Shown piece by piece: positions 9,462 to 16,893 of a stretch of 19,693 nt of DNA (its first letter is position 1; each line of letters begins with the position of its first letter). Position numbers and translations under genes: made by a program. This DNA comes from a bacterium (GTDB taxonomy: Bacteria; Auribacterota; Auribacteria; Auribacterales; Auribacteraceae). Location of the stretch: NCBI GenBank assembly GCA_021161885.1, contig JAGGZS010000090.1:1-19693 (forward strand). Reading direction: 5' to 3'. The notes beneath the pieces are model-generated. The model was not told the origin of the DNA. It searched no databases and was given only the letters and a program-made list of their open reading frames with translations.

Positions 9462-11699
9462 ATGTTAAAATTTAAGCATATATTTTTCATTTTTCTTGCG
9501 TTATTACTAATTGATACGCAAGTTTTTGCCGAGCGAAAAGTAGAGCTTTCTTTCTGGCAGTTTCTCATCCCTGAAAAACAAATGCGCATCATTCTCGACC
9601 GATTCGAGCAAGAACATCCTAATATAAAAATCAAAATGCAGCAGTTGAACTGGCGCGACGGATTGGATAAGATCACAACTTCAATCGTCGGTGATATATC
9701 AAGCGATGTTTGTGAACTTGGTTCAACATGGGTAGCTAAATTTGCTAATTCAGGTGTTTTGTACGACCTATCCGAATCTCACTCCATAAAAAACCACAAA
9801 TGTTTACCCGAATTATTAAAAAGTGTTGAGTTAAATAATAAATATTACGCTCTACCATGGGTTACAGGTACAAGAGTATTTTATTATAATAAAACGATTT
9901 TTAAACAAGCAGGATTAGCCCCCGAATCCCCGCCGACAACATGGGACGAGCTCTATCACTGTATTTTAAAAATTTCAAGTTCATTTAACCAATCCAAGCG
10001 GATTTATCCTTTTGCTATTGCGATAGACGAAAATTATACTCCATGGCAAATGTTTCTGCCCTTTATATGGAGCGCCGGAGGTTCTATTTTTGATCCGTCA
10101 GGGAAAAAGATAGTTATTGATTCGGATACAAACATTGATACATTACGTTATTACCAAAAATTATCGCATTACTCCCTTTTGGCAAGACAGCCGAATATTG
10201 ACAGAAATTTTATTTTAGGAAATGTCGCAATGATGGTTTCAGGCGGATGGAACCTTAACTTAATACCACGGCTAAATCCCCAGCTCCGGTTCGGCATAAG
10301 TTTAATCCCTGCGAAAAACAAACATTCAGTATCATTCATAGGAAGTGAAACCCTTGTCATTTTCAAAAAGACAAAACATCCGAAAGAAGCGGAAATGTTG
10401 ATCGATTACCTTACTTCAAAAAAAGTTATTAAGAATATAATTAAGAGGTCACCAAGTTTTTTAACTGGCAGAATAGATTCCAAAATAGATAAAAATATTG
10501 TATCTTCGCCTTTCCGCAACGTTTTTATTGCTCAAGCCAATTCAGCAAAAACCCCCCCGTCTCATCATAAATGGTCTCTTATACAGGAAAAAATTTCTCA
10601 TGCTCTCGATGATGCTCTTTTTAATAACATACCGCCTGATTTGGTTTTAAAAAAATTAAAATTTTCTATAAAGACAATTTTATCCGACCAAAACAAAAAC
10701 TTAGAAAAAAAAGGTTTTTTCTGTATTTCATTTGGAAAAATAATTTTTTATTCAATGCTTATTTGTCTTATCACCTTGTTAGCATTGAGCTTATTAAATT
10801 TAAGAAAAAAACAAAAAATTATGTTTATCCGATCAATAAATTTTTATATTCTTCTTTTGCCGTGGATACTTATTTTTCTTATTTTTTATTTTTATCCGTT
10901 TATATATTCCTTTTTATTAAGTTTTACTAATTACAGCCCGCTGAGAGGTTATACTTATTTCTGCGGATTAGAAAATTACATATCTATTTTAAAAGACAAA
11001 GAATTCCAGCGTGCATTCTTAAATACTTGTTATTTTGCTGTTTTTACTTGTCCGGCTTCACTTATACTGGCGCTTGGCTGTGCCATGATTATTTATAAAA
11101 AAATATATCTTAACAGATTTATCCAGATTGGCTTATTCGCTCCGATTTCTATTTCTATTATAGTAGCCGCTACCATGTTCAGTTATTTTTATTCATCAGA
11201 AGGTATTTTTAACGACATATTAAGATTTCTACATTTACCGTTACCTTCACCGTCAAACTGGCTTATGAACCCGAAATTAGCGCTTCCGTCCATAATGGTA
11301 ATGAATATATGGTCTTCTTTCGGATTTTATATGGTTATTCTTACTGCCGGACTGCACTCTATACCCCGGGAATTATATGAAGCGAGCCTTATCGACGGAA
11401 CGACTTCACGGCAGAGGTTCAGATATATTACACTGCCTCAGTTAAAACCGTTTATTTTACTAATAGTTGTTTTAAACACCATTAAAGCGTTTCAGGTTTT
11501 TCCTGAAATTTTCGCTATGACGCAAGGCGGTCCTAACGGAGCTACAACAACACTTGTTTACTACTTATATAAAACCGGATTTACCCAATTTGATATGGGC
11601 AGGGCGTCTGCGGTAGGTTATATTTTGCTATATATAATCGGATTATTTTCTTGTGTGGAAATATACCTTTTAAGAAGGCAAACAATTAATGAACGCTAA
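9462..11699 (+). CDS. Fused solute-binding protein and sugar ABC transporter permease (MalE-MalF-like)
   Basis: This 745-residue protein joins two parts of a CUT1-family sugar importer that are normally separate. Residues 1-23 are a signal peptide ending VFA. Residues 24 to about 415 look like a family 1 extracellular solute-binding protein, with LSFWQF at the start, FEQEHPNIKI, LPWVTGTRVFYYNK near 131-144 and MMVSGGWNL near 257-265. A linking membrane helix (about 425-446) is followed by a positive patch (RKKQK), which fits passage into the cytoplasm. A MalF-type permease follows (about 460-740), with the EAA loop at 637-659 (ELYEASLIDG and ITLP) that docks the ATPase. The next permease gene overlaps it by 11 bases, so the two are translationally coupled. 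No ATPase is encoded here, and a shared MsmX/MalK-type ATPase elsewhere is likely. The substrate cannot be read from the sequence. A typical MalF-like permease is about 300 residues, so the extra N-terminal length is the binding protein. Confidence 0.9.
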   Translation: MLKFKHIFFIFLALLLIDTQVFAERKVELSFWQFLIPEKQMRIILDRFEQEHPNIKIKMQQLNWRDGLDKITTSIVGDISSDVCELGSTWVAKFANSGVLYDLSESHSIKNHKCLPELLKSVELNNKYYALPWVTGTRVFYYNKTIFKQAGLAPESPPTTWDELYHCILKISSSFNQSKRIYPFAIAIDENYTPWQMFLPFIWSAGGSIFDPSGKKIVIDSDTNIDTLRYYQKLSHYSLLARQPNIDRNFILGNVAMMVSGGWNLNLIPRLNPQLRFGISLIPAKNKHSVSFIGSETLVIFKKTKHPKEAEMLIDYLTSKKVIKNIIKRSPSFLTGRIDSKIDKNIVSSPFRNVFIAQANSAKTPPSHHKWSLIQEKISHALDDALFNNIPPDLVLKKLKFSIKTILSDQNKNLEKKGFFCISFGKIIFYSMLICLITLLALSLLNLRKKQKIMFIRSINFYILLLPWILIFLIFYFYPFIYSFLLSFTNYSPLRGYTYFCGLENYISILKDKEFQRAFLNTCYFAVFTCPASLILALGCAMIIYKKIYLNRFIQIGLFAPISISIIVAATMFSYFYSSEGIFNDILRFLHLPLPSPSNWLMNPKLALPSIMVMNIWSSFGFYMVILTAGLHSIPRELYEASLIDGTTSRQRFRYITLPQLKPFILLIVVLNTIKAFQVFPEIFAMTQGGPNGATTTLVYYLYKTGFTQFDMGRASAVGYILLYIIGLFSCVEIYLLRRQTINER

Positions 11700-12933
11700 C
11701 AGTTATAAAAAATTAATTTTATTTTTGATTATACTGCCTCTTTTTGCGGCTGTAATTTTGCCTTTTTTCGTGATATTAAAAATCGCTTTTATTCCCGAGG
11801 GACTCAATAAATCAAACCATGAGAATCTGGTTATATGGGAACCGTCTAAAAACTATGACACAATATGCAGTCATGATGCTCCAAATTTAGTTCAAAAAAG
11901 TGTTGAGACACAACATGGCAAATACGAATCTTTTTCATGGGATTCACAGCCGGCTAATTCTTATATCCATTGGATACACACCTATTGCCAGAATATCCTG
12001 GATTTTAAAAATATTACCATTAAATTAAATTCATCTGTTCCTGAACTTATTTTAACACTTAAAGATATTCACGGCAACAAAACGTCCTGTTCGGTGAACA
12101 TAAAAAAAACTAATTCATGGATAAAAATAAATTTCCCGTTAAAAAATTTTGACTTTTCTAAAGTCGACAAAACAAATATTGAACATCTTATTATATCCGT
12201 TAACAGCAGAAAATCCGGCAGATTAATGGTGAAAAAGATATATTGCTGTTACAGGCCGTTTACGATATCTAATTTCAAAGAAGTTTTATCTACAGCCTTT
12301 TTCAGCAGATATTTTTTTAACAGCGCTTTGATTGCTATAGTTATAATGCTTACAAATATACTTTTCAGCACAATGGCGGGATTCGCGTTCGCTTTCGGTA
12401 CTTTTCCGTTAAGAAAAACCCTTTTTGCCGCCACATTAGTAATGATAATGATTCCTGTTCAGGTTTTGATGATACCCACATTTATCATAATACAGAACCT
12501 TGGCTGGCTTAATACCTATAAAGCCCTTATTATTCCCTTTATGATTTCACCGATAAACATTTTTTTAATGAAACAATATATTTCCAAAATCCCCCGTGAT
12601 TACGCTGAAGCGGCTTTAGTCAACGGGGCGTCATATTTTCAGATATTTTTTAAAATTATACTGCCGATGTGCAAACCCGCCTTAGCGGTTGTAGCCATAA
12701 ACACTTTTGTTACTTCGTGGAATAGTTTTTTATACCCGTTTATTCTTACAAATACTGCTGAAATGAGAACACTGCCCGTTGGGTTGGCTTTATATATCGG
12801 GTTATACGATGTTGACTGGGCTCATCTGATGGCGGCATCATCTCTTTCCGCCATTCCCGTAATGCTTGTTTTTCTATGTTTCCAAAAACAAATAATAGAA
12901 GGTATGCTTTACGGTGCCGATTACAAAACATAA
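11689..12933 (+). CDS. Sugar ABC transporter permease (MalG-like) with extra periplasmic domain
   Basis: This 414-residue inner-membrane permease pairs with the fused upstream gene to form the translocation channel. Residues 10-33 are the first membrane helix. From about 205 the sequence follows the MalG family: FFNSALIAI, further membrane helices, the EAA loop at 305-326 (YAEAALVNGA, then IILP), and a C-terminal GMLYGADYK. The EAA motif has Asn312 where Asp is usual. MalG proteins are normally about 280 residues. The surplus is an insert at about 36-188 between helices 1 and 2, which should face the periplasm. The insert is rich in predicted beta strands (ITIKLNSS, LILTLKDIHGN, SWIKINFPLKNF, IEHLIISV), a pattern like galactose-binding or carbohydrate-binding jelly-roll domains; that assignment is an inference. 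The start overlaps the previous stop by 11 bases. Confidence 0.9.
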   Translation: MNANSYKKLILFLIILPLFAAVILPFFVILKIAFIPEGLNKSNHENLVIWEPSKNYDTICSHDAPNLVQKSVETQHGKYESFSWDSQPANSYIHWIHTYCQNILDFKNITIKLNSSVPELILTLKDIHGNKTSCSVNIKKTNSWIKINFPLKNFDFSKVDKTNIEHLIISVNSRKSGRLMVKKIYCCYRPFTISNFKEVLSTAFFSRYFFNSALIAIVIMLTNILFSTMAGFAFAFGTFPLRKTLFAATLVMIMIPVQVLMIPTFIIIQNLGWLNTYKALIIPFMISPINIFLMKQYISKIPRDYAEAALVNGASYFQIFFKIILPMCKPALAVVAINTFVTSWNSFLYPFILTNTAEMRTLPVGLALYIGLYDVDWAHLMAASSLSAIPVMLVFLCFQKQIIEGMLYGADYKT

Positions 12934-13031
12934 ACTTCTTTCATTTCCATTATTGAATTTTACGCCGTCCATTAATATAACTAATCGCTAATATTGTACC
13001 TATCAGATTTATTGTTGATGAATGAATTTTA

Positions 13032-13061
13032 TTGCCAAGAACAAATAATAAATGATATTAT
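13032..13061 (+). promoter_or_regulatory. Candidate promoter for the fusA-pyrB-engB operon
   Basis: TTGCCA at 13032-13037 and TATTAT at 13056-13061 each match the sigma70 consensus at five of six positions, with an 18-base spacer. The site lies in the 179-base gap after the permease gene and would start transcription near 13068, about 45 bases before the EF-G start codon. Confidence 0.45.
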
Positions 13062-13063
13062 CG

Positions 13064-13075
13064 ATAAAATTTTAT
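13064..13075. promoter_or_regulatory. 12-base perfect palindrome at the predicted fusA transcription start
   Basis: The sequence ATAAAATTTTAT is perfectly self-complementary and falls where transcription would start from the promoter just upstream. It could be an operator, but its pure A/T content makes chance occurrence likely. Confidence 0.15.
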
Positions 13076-13112
13076 GAACTCAGTTTTTTCTTATGAAAGG
13101 ATTTTCTCTTAA

Positions 13113-15179
13113 ATGTCTCAACATCCGCTGAACCGCACAAGAAATTTTGGATTTATCGCCCATATTGACGCCGGTAAAACAACTGTAACCGAACGGTTTT
13201 TATATTATACTCACCGTACCCATAAAATGGGTCAGATTGATGAAGGCACCACTATCATGGACTACCTGCCCGACGAAAAAAAACGCGGGATCACAATAAC
13301 CTCTGCCGCGGCAATGGTGTTCTGGAACGATTACCGCCTCAATATTATTGATACGCCCGGACACGTAGACTTCACCATTGAAGTCGAACGTTCATTGCGC
13401 GTTTTAGATGGGGCAGTAGTTATTTTCTGCGCCAGAGGCGGTGTGGAACCTCAATCAGAAACCGTATGGCGACAGGCAAATCGATATAATGTGCCCCGTA
13501 TAGCATTCATAAACAAAATGGACAGGGCAGGCGCGAATTTTTTCCATTGTATTAATATGATGAAATCAAGGCTCAACTGTAAACCCGTTCCGATTCAAAT
13601 TCCTATCGGCAAAGAAGATGTATTTGAAGGCGCTATTGACCTTATATCAATGAAAGCGCTTTACAACTCACCGGATAACCAAGGCGAAAAAATTATCGTA
13701 AAAAATATACCTGACGATATGCTCGAAGAAGCTGAAAACCATAGAGAATTTATGATAGAACAATTAGCCGAATATAACGATGACATTTTTGAAAAATTTG
13801 TGCATTCCCAACCTGTATCCAAGGAAGAAATAGTAAAAACCATAAGGAAAGCTACTATTGGAAACAATATTATTGCGGTTTTATGCGGAGCGGCATTACG
13901 CAATAAAGGAATACAGCCGCTGATCGATGCGGTAGTATCATATCTGCCTTCGCCTCTTGATGTTCCCCCTGTGGAAGGAATAAATATGGACGGCGGGAAA
14001 ATCGTTAGAAAAACTTCACAAAACGAACCTTTCTGCGCGCTTGTATTTAAAATTATAACCGATAAAGATTCAAGGCTGGTTTTCATCAGGATTTATTCAG
14101 GAACCCTTTCTAAAGGGCAATTTGTAACTATTGCGAATTCAGGTGCCAAAGAAAAGGCGGCTCGCATTTTTTATATGCATGCCAATAAAAAAGAACGGGT
14201 TGATAAGGCTTACGCCGGAGAAATCGTAGCTGTTACCGGATTAAAATCAGCCGCAACCGGCGATACTTTATGCGATACTGAAAGCGATCCGCTGCTTCTT
14301 GAAAAAATTCTTTGTCCCGAACCAGTTATATCACTCGCCATAGAACCGAAAAGCAGGGCGGATGAAGAAAAATTACTTGAATATTTACAAAAAATTGTTC
14401 AGGACGATCCAACCTTTTCATTTAAAATTGATCCGGACACAGGGCAGAAAATTATTTCAGGGATGGGCGAACTTCATCTTGAAATAGTAATAAACCATTT
14501 AAAAGAGGCGTTTAACATCAATGTTAGCACAGGCAGGCCGCAAGTTGTATATCGAGAAACAATAACGCAGCCTGTATTACATGAAGAAATTTTCGATAAA
14601 ATAATCGCTGAAAAACAGCTTTTTGCCGCTGTTACAATCGCCCTTGAACCGCAAGAGCGTGATTCCGGATATTCTTATCAAAACAACTTGAAAAATGCCG
14701 ATACAATCCCCCTGACAATTCAGGATTGGGTCAAGCAGGGCATAGACGAATCCATGCACACAGGCGTAATCAGCGGTTATCCTGTAACCGATTTAAAAAT
14801 AAAATTAATCGACATAAAATTTAACGAGAACGATTACACGGAACTGGCGTTTAAAGCCGCGGCAAACCTCGCTTTCAGCAATGCGATGAAAAAAGCCTCT
14901 CCTAAACTTCTTGAGCCGATAATGAAAATAGAAGTAATCGTGCCCGAACAATACACAGGTCCCGTTATAGGCGATATTAACGCGAGAGGCGGGCAAATTC
15001 ATGAAATAGTTTTTTATATGGAAGACGAACCACAAAATATTGGCGCAAATGTGCCTAAATGCATTCATGCCCTATCGCCTTTATCAATGCTTTTCGGATA
15101 CAGTACTACACTTCGTTCCCTTACTGAAGGCAGAGGCACGTTTAATATGGCATTTTCCCATTTTGGAAATATTAGCTAA
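13113..15179 (+). CDS. fusA: Elongation factor G family GTPase (divergent, EF-G2-like domain IV)
   Basis: This 688-residue protein is a translational GTPase that acts on the ribosome in translocation or recycling. All G-domain motifs are present: AHIDAGKTT (16-24), RGITITSA (58-65) with T61, DTPGH (80-84) with H84, and NKMD (134-137). Later EF-G landmarks also occur: GMGELHLEI, a VIGDINARGG segment in domain V, and a C-terminal LRSLTEGRGTFNMAFSH. It is unusual in domain IV. Where canonical EF-G has the conserved GGxGQYGHV loop, this protein reads AEKQLFAAV (499-507), and the switch I region has DEGTTIMDYLPDEKK rather than the usual HDGAATMDWMEQEQE. This resembles EF-G2/EF-G-like paralogues. 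The gene is also not next to rpsL, rpsG or tuf. It could be either a lineage-specific main EF-G or a second copy. GAAAGG at 13095-13100 supports the start. It probably heads an operon with pyrB and engB. Confidence 0.93.
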   Translation: MSQHPLNRTRNFGFIAHIDAGKTTVTERFLYYTHRTHKMGQIDEGTTIMDYLPDEKKRGITITSAAAMVFWNDYRLNIIDTPGHVDFTIEVERSLRVLDGAVVIFCARGGVEPQSETVWRQANRYNVPRIAFINKMDRAGANFFHCINMMKSRLNCKPVPIQIPIGKEDVFEGAIDLISMKALYNSPDNQGEKIIVKNIPDDMLEEAENHREFMIEQLAEYNDDIFEKFVHSQPVSKEEIVKTIRKATIGNNIIAVLCGAALRNKGIQPLIDAVVSYLPSPLDVPPVEGINMDGGKIVRKTSQNEPFCALVFKIITDKDSRLVFIRIYSGTLSKGQFVTIANSGAKEKAARIFYMHANKKERVDKAYAGEIVAVTGLKSAATGDTLCDTESDPLLLEKILCPEPVISLAIEPKSRADEEKLLEYLQKIVQDDPTFSFKIDPDTGQKIISGMGELHLEIVINHLKEAFNINVSTGRPQVVYRETITQPVLHEEIFDKIIAEKQLFAAVTIALEPQERDSGYSYQNNLKNADTIPLTIQDWVKQGIDESMHTGVISGYPVTDLKIKLIDIKFNENDYTELAFKAAANLAFSNAMKKASPKLLEPIMKIEVIVPEQYTGPVIGDINARGGQIHEIVFYMEDEPQNIGANVPKCIHALSPLSMLFGYSTTLRSLTEGRGTFNMAFSHFGNIS

Positions 15180-15180
15180 A

Positions 15181-15194
15181 GTAAAAATTTTTAC
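15181..15194. other. 14-base perfect palindrome between fusA and pyrB
   Basis: GTAAAAATTTTTAC begins two bases after the EF-G stop codon. It has no spare loop and only A/T pairs in its core, so it is a poor intrinsic terminator. It may be a weak attenuator or simply chance. Confidence 0.2.
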
Positions 15195-15233
15195 GGCATT
15201 AAAAAATAAATAATAATTTTAAAAAGGTATATT

Positions 15234-16304
15234 ATGCAAACTTTACTTTCCTCAAAAAAGATTCCATGGGAAGATTTTCAATCTTTTACTACAGACCAAA
15301 AAGTCCAATATTTCACTGCTCCTGACGGGCGAATATTTGATATTTTAATCTCTCAGCAATTTGACCGCCCATTGCTTGAAGAATTAATTAAGCTCGCTAA
15401 CCATACAAGGCTCATTGCAAAAACAAAAGAAGGGTTGAACTGGTTAAAAACCTTATTATCGCACAAACGAATTATGCTTTATTTTGTCCAGCCTTCAACG
15501 AGAACTTTCCTGTCGTTTATGAACGCCTGCCAGATTCTCGGGATGGGGATATCGGAAGTACGCGATACGTCGACATCATCAGAAGTTAAGGGCGAAACAC
15601 CGGAGGATACAATAAGGACTTTTTCGAGTTATTTTGACGCAATTATAATGAGGCACCCGAAAGAAGGGTTTGCTGAAAGAGCATCTTGGGTGCTCAATAA
15701 CTCCGACAGGCCGATACCGATTTTTAACGCGGGCTCAGGCAAAGACCAGCACCCTACCCAAGCGGTATTAGATATTTACACAATTCATCGGGAAAGCAGC
15801 GGAATAGACGGAAAATCTATCGCTATGGTGGGCGACCTGCTTCGCGGAAGAACGGTTCGATCGTTAAGTTACCTGCTTACAAACTATAAGGATATAAAAA
15901 TATATTATGTTTCTCCCGCTCATTTTAAAATGCGCGAGGACATCAAATCTTTCCTTAAAAAAATGAACATTACTTATTATGAATACGACGATTTAAAAAA
16001 AGTTCTTCCTCTCGTTGACGCGGTATATATGACAAGAATACAAGATGAGCACGATATAAACGGGGAATCTAAAAACTATGATTATACCAATTTTCAGCTT
16101 CTTGAAAAACATTTGCCGTTGCTTAAAGACGACGCTATTATAATGCACCCGCTTCCGAGAAGACACGAAATAGAGGTTAAAGTAGATGCCGACCCACGTG
16201 CGAAATACTGGCGGCAGGAACGAAACGGTATGTGGATTAGAACAGCTATGCTCATTAAAGTGTTTGCTATTGAAGATTTGGTTTTTAACAGGAAACAAGA
16301 CTAA
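15234..16304 (+). CDS. pyrB: Aspartate carbamoyltransferase catalytic subunit, long form
   Basis: This cytoplasmic enzyme joins carbamoyl phosphate and aspartate to make carbamoyl aspartate, the first committed step of pyrimidine synthesis. The carbamoyl phosphate site is visible as PSTRT (87-91). The mobile loop lysine is in SSEVKGE (K119), followed by the RHP segment at 140-142. HPTQAVLD starts at 173, and GDLLRGRTVRSL at 200-211 corresponds to the conserved GDL-x2-GRT-x2-SL. HPLPR at 305-309 marks aspartate rather than ornithine carbamoyltransferase, which has HCLP. At 356 residues it is about 45 longer than the typical 305-310. The extra residues are mostly an N-terminal extension before the usual first helix (QFDRPLLEELIKLA, from 42). 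AAAAAGG at 15221-15227, six bases before the ATG, supports the start. No pyrI regulatory subunit gene is adjacent. engB follows after three bases, so the two are almost certainly co-transcribed. Confidence 0.93.
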   Translation: MQTLLSSKKIPWEDFQSFTTDQKVQYFTAPDGRIFDILISQQFDRPLLEELIKLANHTRLIAKTKEGLNWLKTLLSHKRIMLYFVQPSTRTFLSFMNACQILGMGISEVRDTSTSSEVKGETPEDTIRTFSSYFDAIIMRHPKEGFAERASWVLNNSDRPIPIFNAGSGKDQHPTQAVLDIYTIHRESSGIDGKSIAMVGDLLRGRTVRSLSYLLTNYKDIKIYYVSPAHFKMREDIKSFLKKMNITYYEYDDLKKVLPLVDAVYMTRIQDEHDINGESKNYDYTNFQLLEKHLPLLKDDAIIMHPLPRRHEIEVKVDADPRAKYWRQERNGMWIRTAMLIKVFAIEDLVFNRKQD

Positions 16305-16307
16305 AAT

Positions 16308-16892
16308 ATGAAAATAATTTCCGTTACCTTAAAAGATTGCGCATATAATCCGTCTCAATTTTGTTATGACAAACCGCAGTTTGTTTTTGCGGGCAGGTCT
16401 AATGTCGGCAAATCGTCGCTTCTTCGTACTCTGGCAAACAGAAAAAAACTTGTTCGAGTAGGTAAAACTCCAGGGGTTACGCAGTCTATTAATTTTTTTT
16501 TAGTAAACGATGAATTTTATTTTGTGGACTTGCCCGGATATGGGTTCGCGAAAACCCCGAAATCCGTCAAAAACAAATGGAAACGTTTAATTGAGCTTTA
16601 TTTTAAGGAAGCGGTCGGCATCAAAAAAATTATTCTGCTTCTTGATGTAAGGCACGAACCCTCCGAGAAAGATATAATTTTTTTCAAATGGGCTACGGCT
16701 TATCATCTGCCAATATTAATAGTGCTGACCAAAGCTGATAAAATTTCAAAAAACGAGGCGATGAACAGAAAATTCTCAATAATGAAACAATTCCAGTTAG
16801 ATAATAACGACTGCCTTTTGTTTTCCGCCACAAAAAAAAACGGCAGAGATGAAATTCTGCATGAAATTTCAAAATCGTTAGATAAAAATTAG
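16308..16892 (+). CDS. engB: Ribosome biogenesis GTP-binding protein EngB (YihA/YsxC)
   Basis: This 194-residue cytoplasmic GTPase of the TrmE-Era-EngA-YihA-Septin group assists assembly of the large ribosomal subunit. All nucleotide-binding motifs are visible: G1 GRSNVGKSS (29-37), the G2 region GKTPGVTQSINFF (52-64), G3 DLPGYGFAK (74-82), G4 TKAD (141-144) and G5 SATK (173-176). The length is typical (about 190-210). The start lies three bases after the pyrB stop and has no strong ribosome-binding site of its own, so translation is probably coupled to pyrB. Its stop codon is one base from the stop of the oppositely oriented ligase gene. Confidence 0.95.
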   Translation: MKIISVTLKDCAYNPSQFCYDKPQFVFAGRSNVGKSSLLRTLANRKKLVRVGKTPGVTQSINFFLVNDEFYFVDLPGYGFAKTPKSVKNKWKRLIELYFKEAVGIKKIILLLDVRHEPSEKDIIFFKWATAYHLPILIVLTKADKISKNEAMNRKFSIMKQFQLDNNDCLLFSATKKNGRDEILHEISKSLDKN

Positions 16893-16893
16893 C

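Noticed and set aside
12934..13031. A terminator after the permease gene
   Set aside because: I found no G-C-containing hairpin followed by a T-tract in this gap.
13661..14086. A 141-codon open frame on the minus strand inside the EF-G gene
   Set aside because: It lies wholly opposite conserved EF-G coding sequence, has no recognisable motif and no convincing ribosome-binding site; it is a shadow frame.
13113..15179. Tet(M)-type ribosome protection protein
   Set aside because: Although domain IV lacks the GQYGHV loop, the domain V and C-terminal motifs (VIGDINARGG, LRSLTEGRGTFNM) are those of EF-G.
15234..16304. Ornithine carbamoyltransferase as the identity of the carbamoyltransferase
   Set aside because: It has HPLPR at 305-309 and the SSEVKGE loop, which mark aspartate carbamoyltransferase; the ornithine enzyme has HCLP.
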